37,072 nt of DNA from CBDUBS01 sp965365445 (lineage in GTDB: Bacteria > Bacteroidota > Rhodothermia > Rhodothermales > DASSAV01). Position numbers and translations under genes: made by a program. Of the stretch, positions 25,913 to 34,283 are shown one piece after another; position 1 is the first letter of the stretch; every line of letters begins with the position of its first letter. The stretch spans positions 1 to 37,072 of the forward strand of contig CBDUBS010000012.1 of assembly GCA_965365445.1 (NCBI GenBank), given 5' to 3'. The notes beneath the pieces are model-generated. The model was not told where the DNA came from and searched no databases. It worked only from the letters and a program-made list of their open reading frames with translations.

Positions 25913-26313
25913 TCACGCAGCCGAATAGAAGGGTGAACGGTTTCAACCAGTGGCAAAATAACGGGAAGCCCGCCCGGAAGATCCGTTTTCCAGCCTGTAT
26001 ACCGAGACTGTTAGAAATAAGCCCGTGTATAACTACGAAGGAATATTTTGGGTTTCCGCAGACAGGGTTGCACATCGTCATCGGGCGGCGGAATAACGCC
26101 CCGGACGCGGGATCACAGGGTACGGCCACGCCTAAGCGGCGGCGTCAACCGGAATGAGCAAATCGGTAAGTATCCGCAGCAACCACCAGATTCCTGTTCC
26201 GATAAGGTTTCCCCACCGACAGGTAGAGGTTTCCTTCGCGCCCTATCTGCTCTCACAGAGAATCAACCTTCGGCCCGGAAGTGAAACCTCAACGATCCGG
26301 TGACCCCATGCCA
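25913..26313. other. Non-coding gap with no recognised element
   Basis: About 400 bases between the minus-strand thioredoxin start and the terminator of the oxidoreductase gene. The thioredoxin promoter must lie at the left end (25913-26060), which is somewhat AT-richer. A short inverted repeat (GGGCG/CGCCC) lies at about 26083-26102. I saw no tRNA, riboswitch core or convincing small ORF on either strand. Confidence 0.45.
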
Positions 26314-26350
26314 TTAAAAAACCCTGTTCGATCCGAAAACCGAACAGGGT
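26314..26350 (-). terminator. Rho-independent terminator of the Gfo/Idh/MocA gene
   Basis: A perfect 10-bp stem, ACCCTGTTCG pairing with CGAACAGGGT, encloses a 10-base loop at 26321-26350. Read on the minus strand it is followed directly by a T-run (A-run at 26316-26321 on plus). It lies 20 bp past the stop of the gene ending at 26371. Confidence 0.9.
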
Positions 26351-26370
26351 GTTGTCGCCGGGCTCCGGGA

Positions 26371-27729
26371 TTAAACCGTGGGCAGCGACCAGGGGTCCCG
26401 ATACGGGTTCATGAGCATCGCATTGGCCTCGTCGTCGTTCGTGAAGCGGCCCTGCGCTTCGTCCCAGAAAACGCGACGGCCCAGTTTGTACGCCACGTTA
26501 CCCAGATGGGCGTTGACGGCGGCCAGGCGTCCGACGTCGGGGTTGCACACCGGGCGGGTGCGGTTCTTCATGCTGTTGATGAAATCGCCGGCGTGCAACA
26601 ACAGATGAGCCGGACCGGACATCTCGTGCGATGCCGCTTCCATAAGCGGTTTACCCCGGTTCGGGGCCGTTCGGCCTTGCTCGATTTCCGGAATGATTTC
26701 CCAGCCTCCCCGGTCGGCCACGAGCGTGCCGTTATTTCCTATGAAGGCCACCCCATGATCGCGACCGTAGGGGCCGTTGCTGATGTTTACAGCGTGCTCC
26801 CAGATCATGGAAAAATCATCGAATTCGTAGATGGCCTGCTGGGTGTCGGGGGTTTCCATGCCGCCGTCGGGGTAGGCGTACTTCCCGCCCAGGGAAACCA
26901 CCGACTTCGGGGCGACGGCATCCGTGGCGAACAAGATCATGTCGATCATGTGAACGCCCCAGTCCGTCATGAGGCCGCCGGCATAATCCCAGAACCACCG
27001 GAACGTAAAGTGGAACCGATTGCGGTTGAAGGGGCGGTGAGGGGCCGGGCCGAGCCACATGTCGTAATCCACGCCCGGCGGCGCAGGCTCATCCGGAACG
27101 ACCGGTACGTTCTTCATCCAGCCCTGGTACGCCCATGCTTTCGTCAGGCGGATTTTGCCCAGCCGGCCGGACTGCACGATCTCCCGAACCGTCTGCCAGT
27201 GCGGGCCGCTCCGCTGCCACTGTCCGATCTGGACGATGCGGCCGTATTTCTGTGCGGCCTCGGCCATCCGGTTGCATTCTTCGATGGAGTTCGCCAGGGG
27301 TTTCTCGCAGTATACGTCTTTGCCCGCCTGGCACGCCCCGATCATGATAAGCGGGTGCCAGTGGTCGGGCGTGCCGATGATGACGGCGTCGATTTCCTTA
27401 TCGTCGAGCAGCGCACGGTAGTCGCCGAACAGAGCGGGCTTTTTCCGGGTGATTTGCTCCAGCTCCTCTGCACGCTGATTCAGGACGTTTCGGTCTACGT
27501 CGCAGAGCGCTACGGCCTCAATCTCGGGGTAGTTCAGATGGGCCCGCAGATCGGTAAAACCCATTCCGTTGCAGCCGACGAGGCCGATGCGAATCTTGTC
27601 GCTCGGCGCAACAGGGCGATGCTCGGACCTCAGGGGACCGGCGAACAGTCCGGCCAGGCCGGCTCCGGCAGCCAGCGCCGAAGTATTTTGCAGAAATTTT
27701 CTTCTGGAAGTGCGCATGGTGGTACTCAT
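26371..27729 (-). CDS. Tat-exported Gfo/Idh/MocA-family oxidoreductase
   Basis: A 452-residue NAD(P)-dependent sugar-type dehydrogenase. The Tat signal is TSRRKFLQNTSALAAGAG. The nucleotide-binding fold begins RIGLVGCNGMGFTDL, and the family motif EKPL occurs in DVYCEKPLANS. GLMTDWGVHMIDMILF and FFRWFWDYAGG-type text belong to the substrate domain. Exported Gfo/Idh/MocA proteins are common in Bacteroidota and Planctomycetota, often tied to sugar or glycoside metabolism. The substrate is not predictable. Either ATG 27729 or 27717 could start translation; both retain the Tat motif. A strong terminator follows. The upstream CoA-transferase gene is 83 bp away. Confidence 0.9.
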   Translation of the reverse strand: MSTTMRTSRRKFLQNTSALAAGAGLAGLFAGPLRSEHRPVAPSDKIRIGLVGCNGMGFTDLRAHLNYPEIEAVALCDVDRNVLNQRAEELEQITRKKPALFGDYRALLDDKEIDAVIIGTPDHWHPLIMIGACQAGKDVYCEKPLANSIEECNRMAEAAQKYGRIVQIGQWQRSGPHWQTVREIVQSGRLGKIRLTKAWAYQGWMKNVPVVPDEPAPPGVDYDMWLGPAPHRPFNRNRFHFTFRWFWDYAGGLMTDWGVHMIDMILFATDAVAPKSVVSLGGKYAYPDGGMETPDTQQAIYEFDDFSMIWEHAVNISNGPYGRDHGVAFIGNNGTLVADRGGWEIIPEIEQGRTAPNRGKPLMEAASHEMSGPAHLLLHAGDFINSMKNRTRPVCNPDVGRLAAVNAHLGNVAYKLGRRVFWDEAQGRFTNDDEANAMLMNPYRDPWSLPTV

Positions 27730-27812
27730 TCAGAGGTTAAAACGCCCGACGGAGCTCCCGTTAAGGCTGCCCATATCGTAAAGGGGCTACTGGGAAAGTT
27801 CTCGCTGGAAAA

Positions 27813-29108
27813 TCAGTCGTTCAAAGTTCTGAACCGTTCGTAGGCTTCTCGCTCGAGGGATTCACGATGGTCGGGGTGGGCGATGTCGATCATGGCCCGG
27901 GCCCGCTGCCGGAGATTCTTGCCGTAAAGATTGGCTATACCGAATTCGGTTACGACGTAATGCACGTGCGCCCTCGTCGTGACGACCCCTGCCCCCTTCT
28001 GCAGATACGTTACGATCCGTGAGATGCCGTTGCTGGTGGTGGAAGGAAGAGCGATGATCGGCTTGCCGCCTTCCGATAGAGATGCACCCCGGATGAAATC
28101 CATCTGCCCCCCTACACCGGAGTACTGCAACACCCCGATGGTGTCGGCGCTGATTTGCCCGGTAAGATCCACCTCAATGGCGCTATTGATGGCAACAACC
28201 CGGGGGTTGTTACGAATGACGGCCGTGTCGTTTACGAATCCGACATCGCGCAGCAGAATCAGCGGGTTGTCGTCGACGAAATCGTACAGGCGACGGGATC
28301 CCCAGACGAAACTACTGATGACCTTGCCGGGATGAATCCGTTTGACCGAGCCGTTGATGACGCCGCTCTCGATGAGATCGATGACCCCGTCGGAAAACAT
28401 CTCGGTATGGATGCCCAGGTTGCGGTGGTTTCGTAGGGCCCCCAGCACCGCTCCCGGGATCGCACCGATGCCCATCTGCAGGGTTGAGCCATCCTCGATG
28501 AGCGAAGCGCAGTACCCTCCGATGGCCCGTTCCACCGTGTTGAGCACGGGGGGCCGTAATTCCGGAATCCGGTCGTTTACCTCGACGGCAAAATCGATTT
28601 CGCTGACGTGGATCATGCCGTCGCCGTGGATACGCGGCATGTTTGGATTGACCTGGGCGATTACGTACCGGGCGGTTTGAACGGCGGCCAGCGTCGCATC
28701 GACGGATACGCCGAGTGAGCAGAACCCGTGCTTGTCGGGCGGCGACACCTGAACGAGCGCCGCATCCAGGGGAAGTATGTTCTTACGGAACAGGGCCGGT
28801 ATCTCACTCAAGAATACGGGGATGTAATCGGCCTCGCCCGTCTCGACGGCCTCGCGGATGTTCGCCCCCACGAACATGGCATTGGTGTGGAAACTGGCCC
28901 GATGCTCGGGCAGGGCATAAGGGGCCTCACCCTCGGTGTGTATGTGGACGATCTCGACGCTGCGCAGCTCCGGAGCCCGGCGTGTGAGGGCATGGATGAG
29001 TTGCTGGGGTGCGGCGGCAATACTATGAACGAATACGCGATCTCTGGACTTGACGGCTGAAACCGCTTCCTCCAACGAAACATAGGTCAGGCAATTCGAA
29101 CGGGGCAT
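27813..29108 (-). CDS. Acetyl-CoA hydrolase / 4-hydroxybutyrate CoA-transferase family protein
   Basis: A 431-residue cytoplasmic enzyme that transfers or hydrolyses CoA thioesters (acetyl-, succinyl- or 4-hydroxybutyryl-CoA). Family blocks include VHIHTEGEAPY, VSPPDKHGFCSLGVSVD, LQMGIGAIPGAVL and GIHTEMFSDGV with the catalytic Glu236. GGQMDFIRGASLSEGGKPIIALPST and VVTEFGIANLYGK complete the C-terminal domain. With pyruvate:ferredoxin oxidoreductase also in the window it could make acetate from acetyl-CoA, but the two genes are 24 kb apart. Which acyl group it uses cannot be told from sequence. Confidence 0.9.
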   Translation of the reverse strand: MPRSNCLTYVSLEEAVSAVKSRDRVFVHSIAAAPQQLIHALTRRAPELRSVEIVHIHTEGEAPYALPEHRASFHTNAMFVGANIREAVETGEADYIPVFLSEIPALFRKNILPLDAALVQVSPPDKHGFCSLGVSVDATLAAVQTARYVIAQVNPNMPRIHGDGMIHVSEIDFAVEVNDRIPELRPPVLNTVERAIGGYCASLIEDGSTLQMGIGAIPGAVLGALRNHRNLGIHTEMFSDGVIDLIESGVINGSVKRIHPGKVISSFVWGSRRLYDFVDDNPLILLRDVGFVNDTAVIRNNPRVVAINSAIEVDLTGQISADTIGVLQYSGVGGQMDFIRGASLSEGGKPIIALPSTTSNGISRIVTYLQKGAGVVTTRAHVHYVVTEFGIANLYGKNLRQRARAMIDIAHPDHRESLEREAYERFRTLND

Positions 29109-29421
29109 AGGTTCCTGAGACTGGTTCTTACATCCTTAACCGGCGGATGTCGTGCGACGAGTACAATATAACTCTCGCGGTCCGGCTTATGCGCCGAATG
29201 ACTGCGCCATCCGTGTTTACCGGGGCCGTAACGCCGGGCATACACCCTGTAAATAACTCATTTCCAATACATTTCCTTTCCCGGTTTCGGCTGTTCAGTT
29301 AAATAAAAATCCATTCCGGCGGTCGAGACTTTTGAAGCGATCCGTGGAACACCGTGCTTACCTATTACATTTGTCGTATTTTGATTTTTCAGTGAAGTCA
29401 TCTAGAACCCTGGAGGCCCTC
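29109..29421. promoter_or_regulatory. Divergent promoter region (CoA-transferase and CBS protein)
   Basis: This 313-bp AT-richer gap separates divergently read genes. On plus, TACATTTG at 29366-29373 matches the Bacteroidota -7 element TAnnTTTG and lies about 49 nt before ATG 29422; a clear -33 partner is lacking at the normal spacing. On minus, TTATATTG near 29164-29171 is a weaker candidate for the CoA-transferase. No RNA gene was seen. Confidence 0.4.
29412..29416 (+). promoter_or_regulatory. Shine-Dalgarno site fixing the CBS protein start
   Basis: GGAGG lies 5 bases before ATG 29422. It selects this start over the longer in-frame frame that opens at 29332. Confidence 0.7.
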
Positions 29422-29877
29422 ATGCATCGTACCGTATCTGATCTTCTGCGAACCGGAGGTGTACTCGTTTACACTTCACCCCAGACGACCGTTGCGGATG
29501 CCGCAAAGAAGATGGTCAACCATAACGTGGGTTCGATTCTGATTATGGAGAATAACCTGAAGCTGGCGGGTATTTTTACCGAACGCGACCTGCTCAGCCG
29601 GGTGATTACAGCCGGCCGGGATCCGCGGCAGACGCTTATCAGTGAAGTGATGACTCGGGATGTGCTCGTAGTGCCCTCGAACACCCCCTGCTCGGATGTG
29701 GTCCAGCTCATGGACCAGCAACACATCCGCCATGTGCCCGTGGCCGACGGCGAACGCCTGCTGGGCGTTATCTCCCTGCGGGATTTGCTTCGCTACGACA
29801 ACAGCGAAAAGCACTTCGAGATCGAGCAACTCAGAGAGTACGTGATCGCAAAACCTTACCCTACGTACCCTGGCTGA
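29422..29877 (+). CDS. Two-CBS-domain protein
   Basis: A 151-residue cytoplasmic protein made only of a CBS pair (Bateman module). CBS1 covers about residues 7-62 (TVADAAKKMVNHNVGSILIM, GIFTERDLLSRVI). CBS2 covers about 72-128 (EVMTRDVLVVPSNTPCSDVV, IRHVPVADGERLLGVISLRDLL). CBS pairs bind adenosine nucleotides such as AMP, ATP or SAM, and in some proteins c-di-AMP, and regulate partner proteins. The start at 29422 is supported by GGAGG 5 bases upstream. It converges with the DUF4230 gene with only 5 bp between the stops. Confidence 0.92.
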   Translation: MHRTVSDLLRTGGVLVYTSPQTTVADAAKKMVNHNVGSILIMENNLKLAGIFTERDLLSRVITAGRDPRQTLISEVMTRDVLVVPSNTPCSDVVQLMDQQHIRHVPVADGERLLGVISLRDLLRYDNSEKHFEIEQLREYVIAKPYPTYPG

Positions 29878-29882
29878 ATCCG

Positions 29883-30560
29883 TCAGCCTCCCGGAGTCAG
29901 GACGATCTCGGGAGCTATTCGGAAGCGAAAGACGGGGCGCTCGAGACCGGCAGCCGTCAGGGCGGGCGTCAGGAGTTTCTCCATCGCCCGGGCGGTATTG
30001 ATTCGGGGCTGGGTGTTCTGCTCCAGATATTGCCGGCCTTGCCGCCTGAGCGAAGTCTCGACGAAGCGGATCGCCTTTTGCTCCATCTGCCGGCCGCTGC
30101 CGGCATGGCGACGAGCCCAGCCCACTGAAGTTTGTACCTGCATGGCATTCAGGTCGGGCTCGACTGAATAGATATGCAATTCGGGAAGCGATACCTCGAT
30201 CACTCCCTCCTCCGTCACCCGAATGGATTCCGGGGTTAACTGCGTCACATCGAAGCCGTAGGAGACCCGGCCGGGCACGCGGACGGTAGAGCTGGTGGTC
30301 CCCAGATCCACGTTGAACACGTCCGGAAACAGCACTTTGGAGCTACGGGCCGTGATCGTACTGGTCATTTCCAGATAACCCGTAATGAAGAACGATGCCG
30401 GGGCTTCCCGCTGAATCGTGGTGAACGCCACCTGTCGAATTTCTTCGTCCGTCAGTTTTGCACGGAGCCACCAGCTGCCGAACGCCCATGCCAGCGCAGC
30501 AACGGCGAAAACGATCAGGAGAACGGGTACGAGACGACGAACCAGCCGGTGCGCTACCAT
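29883..30560 (-). CDS. DUF4230-domain membrane-anchored protein
   Basis: A 225-residue protein with one N-terminal membrane helix (about 8-30, RLVPVLLIVFAVAALAWAFG) and an extracytoplasmic domain resembling DUF4230 (SFFITGYLEMTSTITARSSK, GRVSYGFDVTQLTPESIRVT, VSLPELHIYSVEPDLN, then helical QKAIRFVETSLRRQGRQYLE). The family has no established function. It lies 77 bp downstream of a YbbR-domain gene in the same direction, and the two may form an envelope-facing unit. Confidence 0.78.
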   Translation of the reverse strand: MVAHRLVRRLVPVLLIVFAVAALAWAFGSWWLRAKLTDEEIRQVAFTTIQREAPASFFITGYLEMTSTITARSSKVLFPDVFNVDLGTTSSTVRVPGRVSYGFDVTQLTPESIRVTEEGVIEVSLPELHIYSVEPDLNAMQVQTSVGWARRHAGSGRQMEQKAIRFVETSLRRQGRQYLEQNTQPRINTARAMEKLLTPALTAAGLERPVFRFRIAPEIVLTPGG

Positions 30561-30637
30561 GGGGTCTATTTTTTAACGACTTATTGGTAACAATTGAACG
30601 ACGGTGGATAACCGAAGTTCTGCCCCCGGACCACAGG

Positions 30638-31645
30638 TTATTCCCGGATGCGCCAGTAATAGCCCAGTGAGGAGGGAATCATCTCTACATCCCGGATTTC
30701 CAATCCTTCCGGTAGGTGCAGGAGCGGAGTTACGCGGCCGGTGGTGTCGGTTTGCAATTCGGCGTAGGGCACTTCGGCATAGAAATCAGGCGCCCGGCGC
30801 GCTTTGTAGTAATCGGAGAGTTGCACCCGGTACCGTACGGTGACGGTACGAGGCTCGAGCGTGACGAGTTGCTCGGATGACGGAACGCCCCGCACCGTCA
30901 CATCGATGTCGCGGGTATCCTCTGTGAACTCCCCGGCGGCGGCGCTGAGCGTGACGATTCGCCTCTCGCGGTCCACCAGACCGGTGAGTGTGTCGGCAAG
31001 TTCGACTTGCAGGGTAAGCGTGTCGGTCAGGTTCTCTATCGTGACCCGCTCGGTGGGCCAGAAGGCAATCCGGTCCACGACGGGCCGGGCGCCCGAGATA
31101 AGGATGGAGTCCGGGGTGAGCATGGGGTCGCGAATCAGATCGTGCGTGGGCGGCGTCAGGATAACGGCCCGAAGGCGTACCGGAACCTTGCGAACCACCC
31201 GCGGGCTTTTTTTGAGATCGATGAGCTCCGGACTGACGCTTTGCAAGTAAACGTTTTTTGGCAGTTCGGCAATGGCTTCCCGGAGCGAAACCCTGTCCAG
31301 GGCGGCATTGATGCGCACCTGCTGAGGGGCATATTTGATACGAAACACCTGAAACCCCTGCCCTTGCAGATCGACGCGCACGACGGGAGGGGGTAACTCC
31401 AGGAGCGCTTCATCGGCCGGCACGTTGTCGACCCGTACGGGCATATCGACCGTAACCGTATACTCTTCGGTCATCGTGAACGAAAACCAGAGCATACAGG
31501 AAATGAGAACCGAAAGGGTGATGGCCATCCCGCGTCGGCGCGGAATATCCTCGCCTGCCAGCCCGTTGCCCGCGACACGCGCGAAACGGCGCTGCAAACG
31601 TTCCCAGAAACCGGATTTCCCTGGATCAACCGGTGTTACGGCCAC
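30638..31645 (-). CDS. YbbR-domain (CdaR-like) membrane protein
   Basis: A 335-residue protein with a short cytoplasmic N-terminus, one membrane helix at about 41-58 (AITLSVLISCMLWFSFTM) and several extracytoplasmic YbbR repeats (VTVDMPVRVDNVP, PPVVRVDLQGQGFQVFRI, RKVPVRLRAVI, DSILISGARPVVDRI). In Firmicutes CdaR, the YbbR protein next to the diadenylate cyclase CdaA, modulates c-di-AMP synthesis. No CdaA gene lies in this window. The upstream gene instead encodes a STING-like cyclic-dinucleotide receptor, 122 bp away in the same direction. Confidence 0.85.
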   Translation of the reverse strand: MAVTPVDPGKSGFWERLQRRFARVAGNGLAGEDIPRRRGMAITLSVLISCMLWFSFTMTEEYTVTVDMPVRVDNVPADEALLELPPPVVRVDLQGQGFQVFRIKYAPQQVRINAALDRVSLREAIAELPKNVYLQSVSPELIDLKKSPRVVRKVPVRLRAVILTPPTHDLIRDPMLTPDSILISGARPVVDRIAFWPTERVTIENLTDTLTLQVELADTLTGLVDRERRIVTLSAAAGEFTEDTRDIDVTVRGVPSSEQLVTLEPRTVTVRYRVQLSDYYKARRAPDFYAEVPYAELQTDTTGRVTPLLHLPEGLEIRDVEMIPSSLGYYWRIRE

Positions 31646-31767
31646 GAATATTCACCTTCTGCCTGTTCTCATGCGGCACGACGCCGCCGTTGTACCGCGA
31701 TAAAATACGATTTCCGGGGGCGGAATCCAGTACACGACCTCGCCGGCGGCTCAGGATACGCCATGCG

Positions 31768-32460
31768 CTAGCGGCGAAGGCCGGATCGCAATCGAAAAAG
31801 GATACGGCCAAAGAATCCTTCCGGCGGCGGCGCATCCAGGTCGTCGGTTTCCGGAGTGAGTTCGGCTACTTCACAGGAGAATACTCTGACGTGCCGTTCG
31901 AAATGATGCTGCCGGATCAGCCGCCGCAGATGATCGCAGAAAAGGTTGATTTCACGACGCTCGATTTTCTCCCATTGATCGGAGGCGCTAACCCGTGGGG
32001 CGCCCACGTATTCGGCAATGATGGGCTCCATGGATGCGAGGATTCGGGGCACGTCGAAGGCCACGACTTCTTCTCCGCGCCTGCGAACCGCGACGGTGCG
32101 CTTTCCGGAAGGTGTTTCCACTACGATCTCGCCGAGGGCGTCGCCCCGATTCTGCAGTTCCCAAGTCAGGGCCTTGAGCCGGCTCTCCGATACGTCGGTC
32201 AGGGATTTCGGCAAACGAATGAAAACGCGGTCCACCTCGCTTCCCCCCGGAAGGCGACCGGCTGCCAGACCTGCATGCAACGGCGCTACATAATTGTTGA
32301 AGTAAGTATATGCGAACGCCAGGGCCGGTGAATAGGCGATCTCCTTTTTCAGAGCCTTGTTGTAAAAGACGGCGATCGAGGGCACGCCAAACACGCCCAT
32401 AACCGTCCCGATGATGCCCAACACTTCGTACGTACCGTTCCAGATCTCTACGAGGTTCAT
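31768..32460 (-). CDS. Membrane-anchored prokaryotic STING-like cyclic-dinucleotide receptor
   Basis: A 230-residue protein. ATG 32460 is chosen over 32478 and 32472 because GAGG (32467-32470) lies 6 bases before it. Residues 13-33 form one membrane helix (VLGIIGTVMGVFGVPSIAVF). The rest aligns by eye with the STING ligand-binding domain. FAYTYFNNYVAPL (49-61) matches human LAWSYYIGYLRLI, with Tyr57 at the Tyr167 position. VDRVFIRLP (77-84) matches RLYILLP. GKRTVAVRRRGEEVVAFDVP (119-138) covers the lid strand and the DxP turn, corresponding to human YATPLQTL. INLFCDHLRRLI (171-182) matches KLFCRTLEDIL, and VRVFSCE (191-197) matches CRLIAYQE. Bacterial STING proteins bind c-di-GMP and signal through TIR or membrane effectors in CBASS. 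No CD-NTase is adjacent. I am fairly, not fully, sure; a structure-based search would settle it. Confidence 0.72.
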   Translation of the reverse strand: MNLVEIWNGTYEVLGIIGTVMGVFGVPSIAVFYNKALKKEIAYSPALAFAYTYFNNYVAPLHAGLAAGRLPGGSEVDRVFIRLPKSLTDVSESRLKALTWELQNRGDALGEIVVETPSGKRTVAVRRRGEEVVAFDVPRILASMEPIIAEYVGAPRVSASDQWEKIERREINLFCDHLRRLIRQHHFERHVRVFSCEVAELTPETDDLDAPPPEGFFGRILFRLRSGLRR

Positions 32461-32502
32461 GTTGCACCTCATCAACATCGGGGGGTGGAAAGGCGGCCGG
32501 TT

Positions 32503-32733
32503 CTAGTCATGTGCGCCGGTCTGCCGACGCTCCTGAATGGTAGGCTCGTTAAAATGCCGGCGGGGGTTGCCGCAGCAGGGACCGGAACACGGGTGCGGGG
32601 CGGCAATCGCTTTGCCGAGGCTCCTGTCGCTGGAGCCGGCGTGCCCCAACCAGTAGACAGCCCGAACTTTCCGGAGCCGATGCCGGTGATGGCGCCGTAG
32701 CGCACGCGTGGACGGTCGGCAGGATGCATCCAT
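32503..32733 (-). CDS. Small conserved CGNPRR / TIQERR motif protein
   Basis: A 76-residue basic protein, MDASCRPSTRALRRHH at its start and ERRQTGAHD at its end. The core reads RHHRHRLRK, then a short spacer, LGKAIAAPHPCSGPCCGNPRRHF and NEPTIQERR. From memory this matches a widespread small bacterial family with the pattern RxHxxRxxxxR, LGKxxxTPxPCSCWMCGNPRxxxG, TxQERR. The cysteines suggest a small metal site. Here CSCWMC is CSGPCC, so one cysteine position has shifted. Function is unknown to me. The frame is open further upstream (to 33276), but ATG 32733 begins the conserved part. It ends 42 bp before the STING-like start and may share its transcript. Confidence 0.6.
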   Translation of the reverse strand: MDASCRPSTRALRRHHRHRLRKVRAVYWLGHAGSSDRSLGKAIAAPHPCSGPCCGNPRRHFNEPTIQERRQTGAHD

Positions 32734-32819
32734 GACGAACACCGGGGGATTGATAATGGAGCAGAACGGCAGGAAACGGCCCGCGTTCCCGGAAACGGCC
32801 GCGCCAGACCGACCATGCG

Positions 32820-34265
32820 TTACCGTTCGCCTGCGCCCCTCAGATGAAGGAGCGCCGTGCGGGCGTCCGCAAGGCGGAACCATCCGAACAACAGAATCAG
32901 GGCAGCCCAGGCGAGCACGATTGCCGCCCGGAGCGACAGCCCGGCGGCGCCCGCCGGTAAAGCAATCAGCACACCGGCCCCTGATGCCGCCGCCGTTACG
33001 AAGCCGATTCCTGCCAGGGACGGCCACTCGTATGGAACAAACAGGCTGGCGGAAGCCGACCACCGCCGCCCCGCGAACAACAGGAGATACGAGGCAAAGG
33101 TGGTGACGGCCGCCCCGAGCGGTCCTAGCCGGGGCACCGCCAGAAAATTGAGCCCCAGATTGACGGCGGCGGCCGCCGTCATCCAGACCGTCACGGTACG
33201 GGTGCGATGCACCATATACAACACGCCGTCGGAAAGTACGCTCAGGCCGAATAGCGCAAACCCGAATGCAATCCACGGAATGAGGATAATGGATTGCTGG
33301 TAGAAGGCGTCGGCTCCGAAAAGATCCAGAACGGGCTCGGAGAAAACGGACACCCCCACGACCAGCGCGCCGAACCCGACGACCAGATACCGCATGAGCA
33401 GACTCAGCACTTCCGAGCGCTGCGATTCAGCGAGGCGGAACAACACGGGCAATAGAGCGAGTTGCAACGGTTGCACGCCGAACATGAAGATGACACTGCC
33501 GAATTTTGCCGCCAGCGTGTACAGCGCGATGTCCTCTTCCGATCTGTAAAGAGCCAGGATGTACCGGTCGCCAGCGTTGAGCAGCATACTCCCCAGCCCG
33601 CCGACAATGAGCGGAACGGAGAATCGCAACAGCGAACGGGCAAGCTCCCGGCGGGGGCGAACCCCGACGTACAGGCGAGGCCCGGTCAATAACCACCCGG
33701 CCCCGAGGGTAATCCACGCCGCTACTGCGAACGATTGCACTACTCCGACCAGTCCGAGGGCGCTAACTTTCAACCAGTACACATTCAGGCCGACGGCGAG
33801 CGCAAGTTTCACCACGGACAACCCGAGGAAGGCCGCAGCCTTTCCTCGCGCGCGAAGCAGCGACAGGGGCACGGCGAGCAGCAACTCGCCCGCAATGTAA
33901 GCAACCAGAAGCAGGTAAGCCCGATGCGCGTCCTCTGGGGCGAGAAAGCGCACCAGGAAGATGCCCGCGGTCGCAGAGAGCGCGGTTGAAACCACCGTGA
34001 CCCACCAAACCGTCGAGGCGACCCGGGCCGGCTCGGGGTGGTCGGGGTAAAACCGCACCAATCCGGCCCCCAACTGAAGGCCGATCACTGCCACAGCGAT
34101 GCTTACCGTAATTTCGAATACGCCCCACACCCCGAACGCTTCCACCGAGAGGAATTGCGTGTTGGTGTACAGCGGAAGCAATACCACTCCGGCCAGCTTG
34201 AACAGCACATTGGCCAGTGTGTACCAGAATCCCTGTTCGGCAAGGTTGCGCAGCGGGTGACGCAT
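32820..34265 (-). CDS. Polysaccharide flippase (Wzx-like, MOP/MATE superfamily)
   Basis: A 481-residue integral membrane protein with about 12-14 helices and the N-terminal pattern of the O-antigen/teichoic-acid exporter family (LAEQGFWYTLANVLFKLAGV, LLPLYTNTQFLSVEAFGVWG). It should flip lipid-linked oligosaccharide repeat units across the inner membrane. The glycosyltransferase gene lies 18 bp upstream in the same direction, and a methyltransferase and asparagine-synthase gene precede that, forming a surface-polysaccharide gene set. Confidence 0.88.
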   Translation of the reverse strand: MRHPLRNLAEQGFWYTLANVLFKLAGVVLLPLYTNTQFLSVEAFGVWGVFEITVSIAVAVIGLQLGAGLVRFYPDHPEPARVASTVWWVTVVSTALSATAGIFLVRFLAPEDAHRAYLLLVAYIAGELLLAVPLSLLRARGKAAAFLGLSVVKLALAVGLNVYWLKVSALGLVGVVQSFAVAAWITLGAGWLLTGPRLYVGVRPRRELARSLLRFSVPLIVGGLGSMLLNAGDRYILALYRSEEDIALYTLAAKFGSVIFMFGVQPLQLALLPVLFRLAESQRSEVLSLLMRYLVVGFGALVVGVSVFSEPVLDLFGADAFYQQSIILIPWIAFGFALFGLSVLSDGVLYMVHRTRTVTVWMTAAAAVNLGLNFLAVPRLGPLGAAVTTFASYLLLFAGRRWSASASLFVPYEWPSLAGIGFVTAAASGAGVLIALPAGAAGLSLRAAIVLAWAALILLFGWFRLADARTALLHLRGAGER

Positions 34266-34283
34266 GAAGGCTTCCCGGCAGGG

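Noticed and set aside
25913..26313. A riboswitch or tRNA in the 400-bp gap
   Set aside because: No cobalamin, TPP or SAM core motif, and no cloverleaf with a TTC-type T arm, could be found by eye on either strand.
26281..27843. A 520-codon plus-strand open frame
   Set aside because: It is antisense to the Gfo/Idh/MocA gene and runs through that gene's terminator.
32485..32700. A 71-codon plus-strand open frame opposite the small Cys protein
   Set aside because: It is Gly/Pro/Ala-rich without recognisable motifs, and the opposite strand carries the CGNPRR family pattern.
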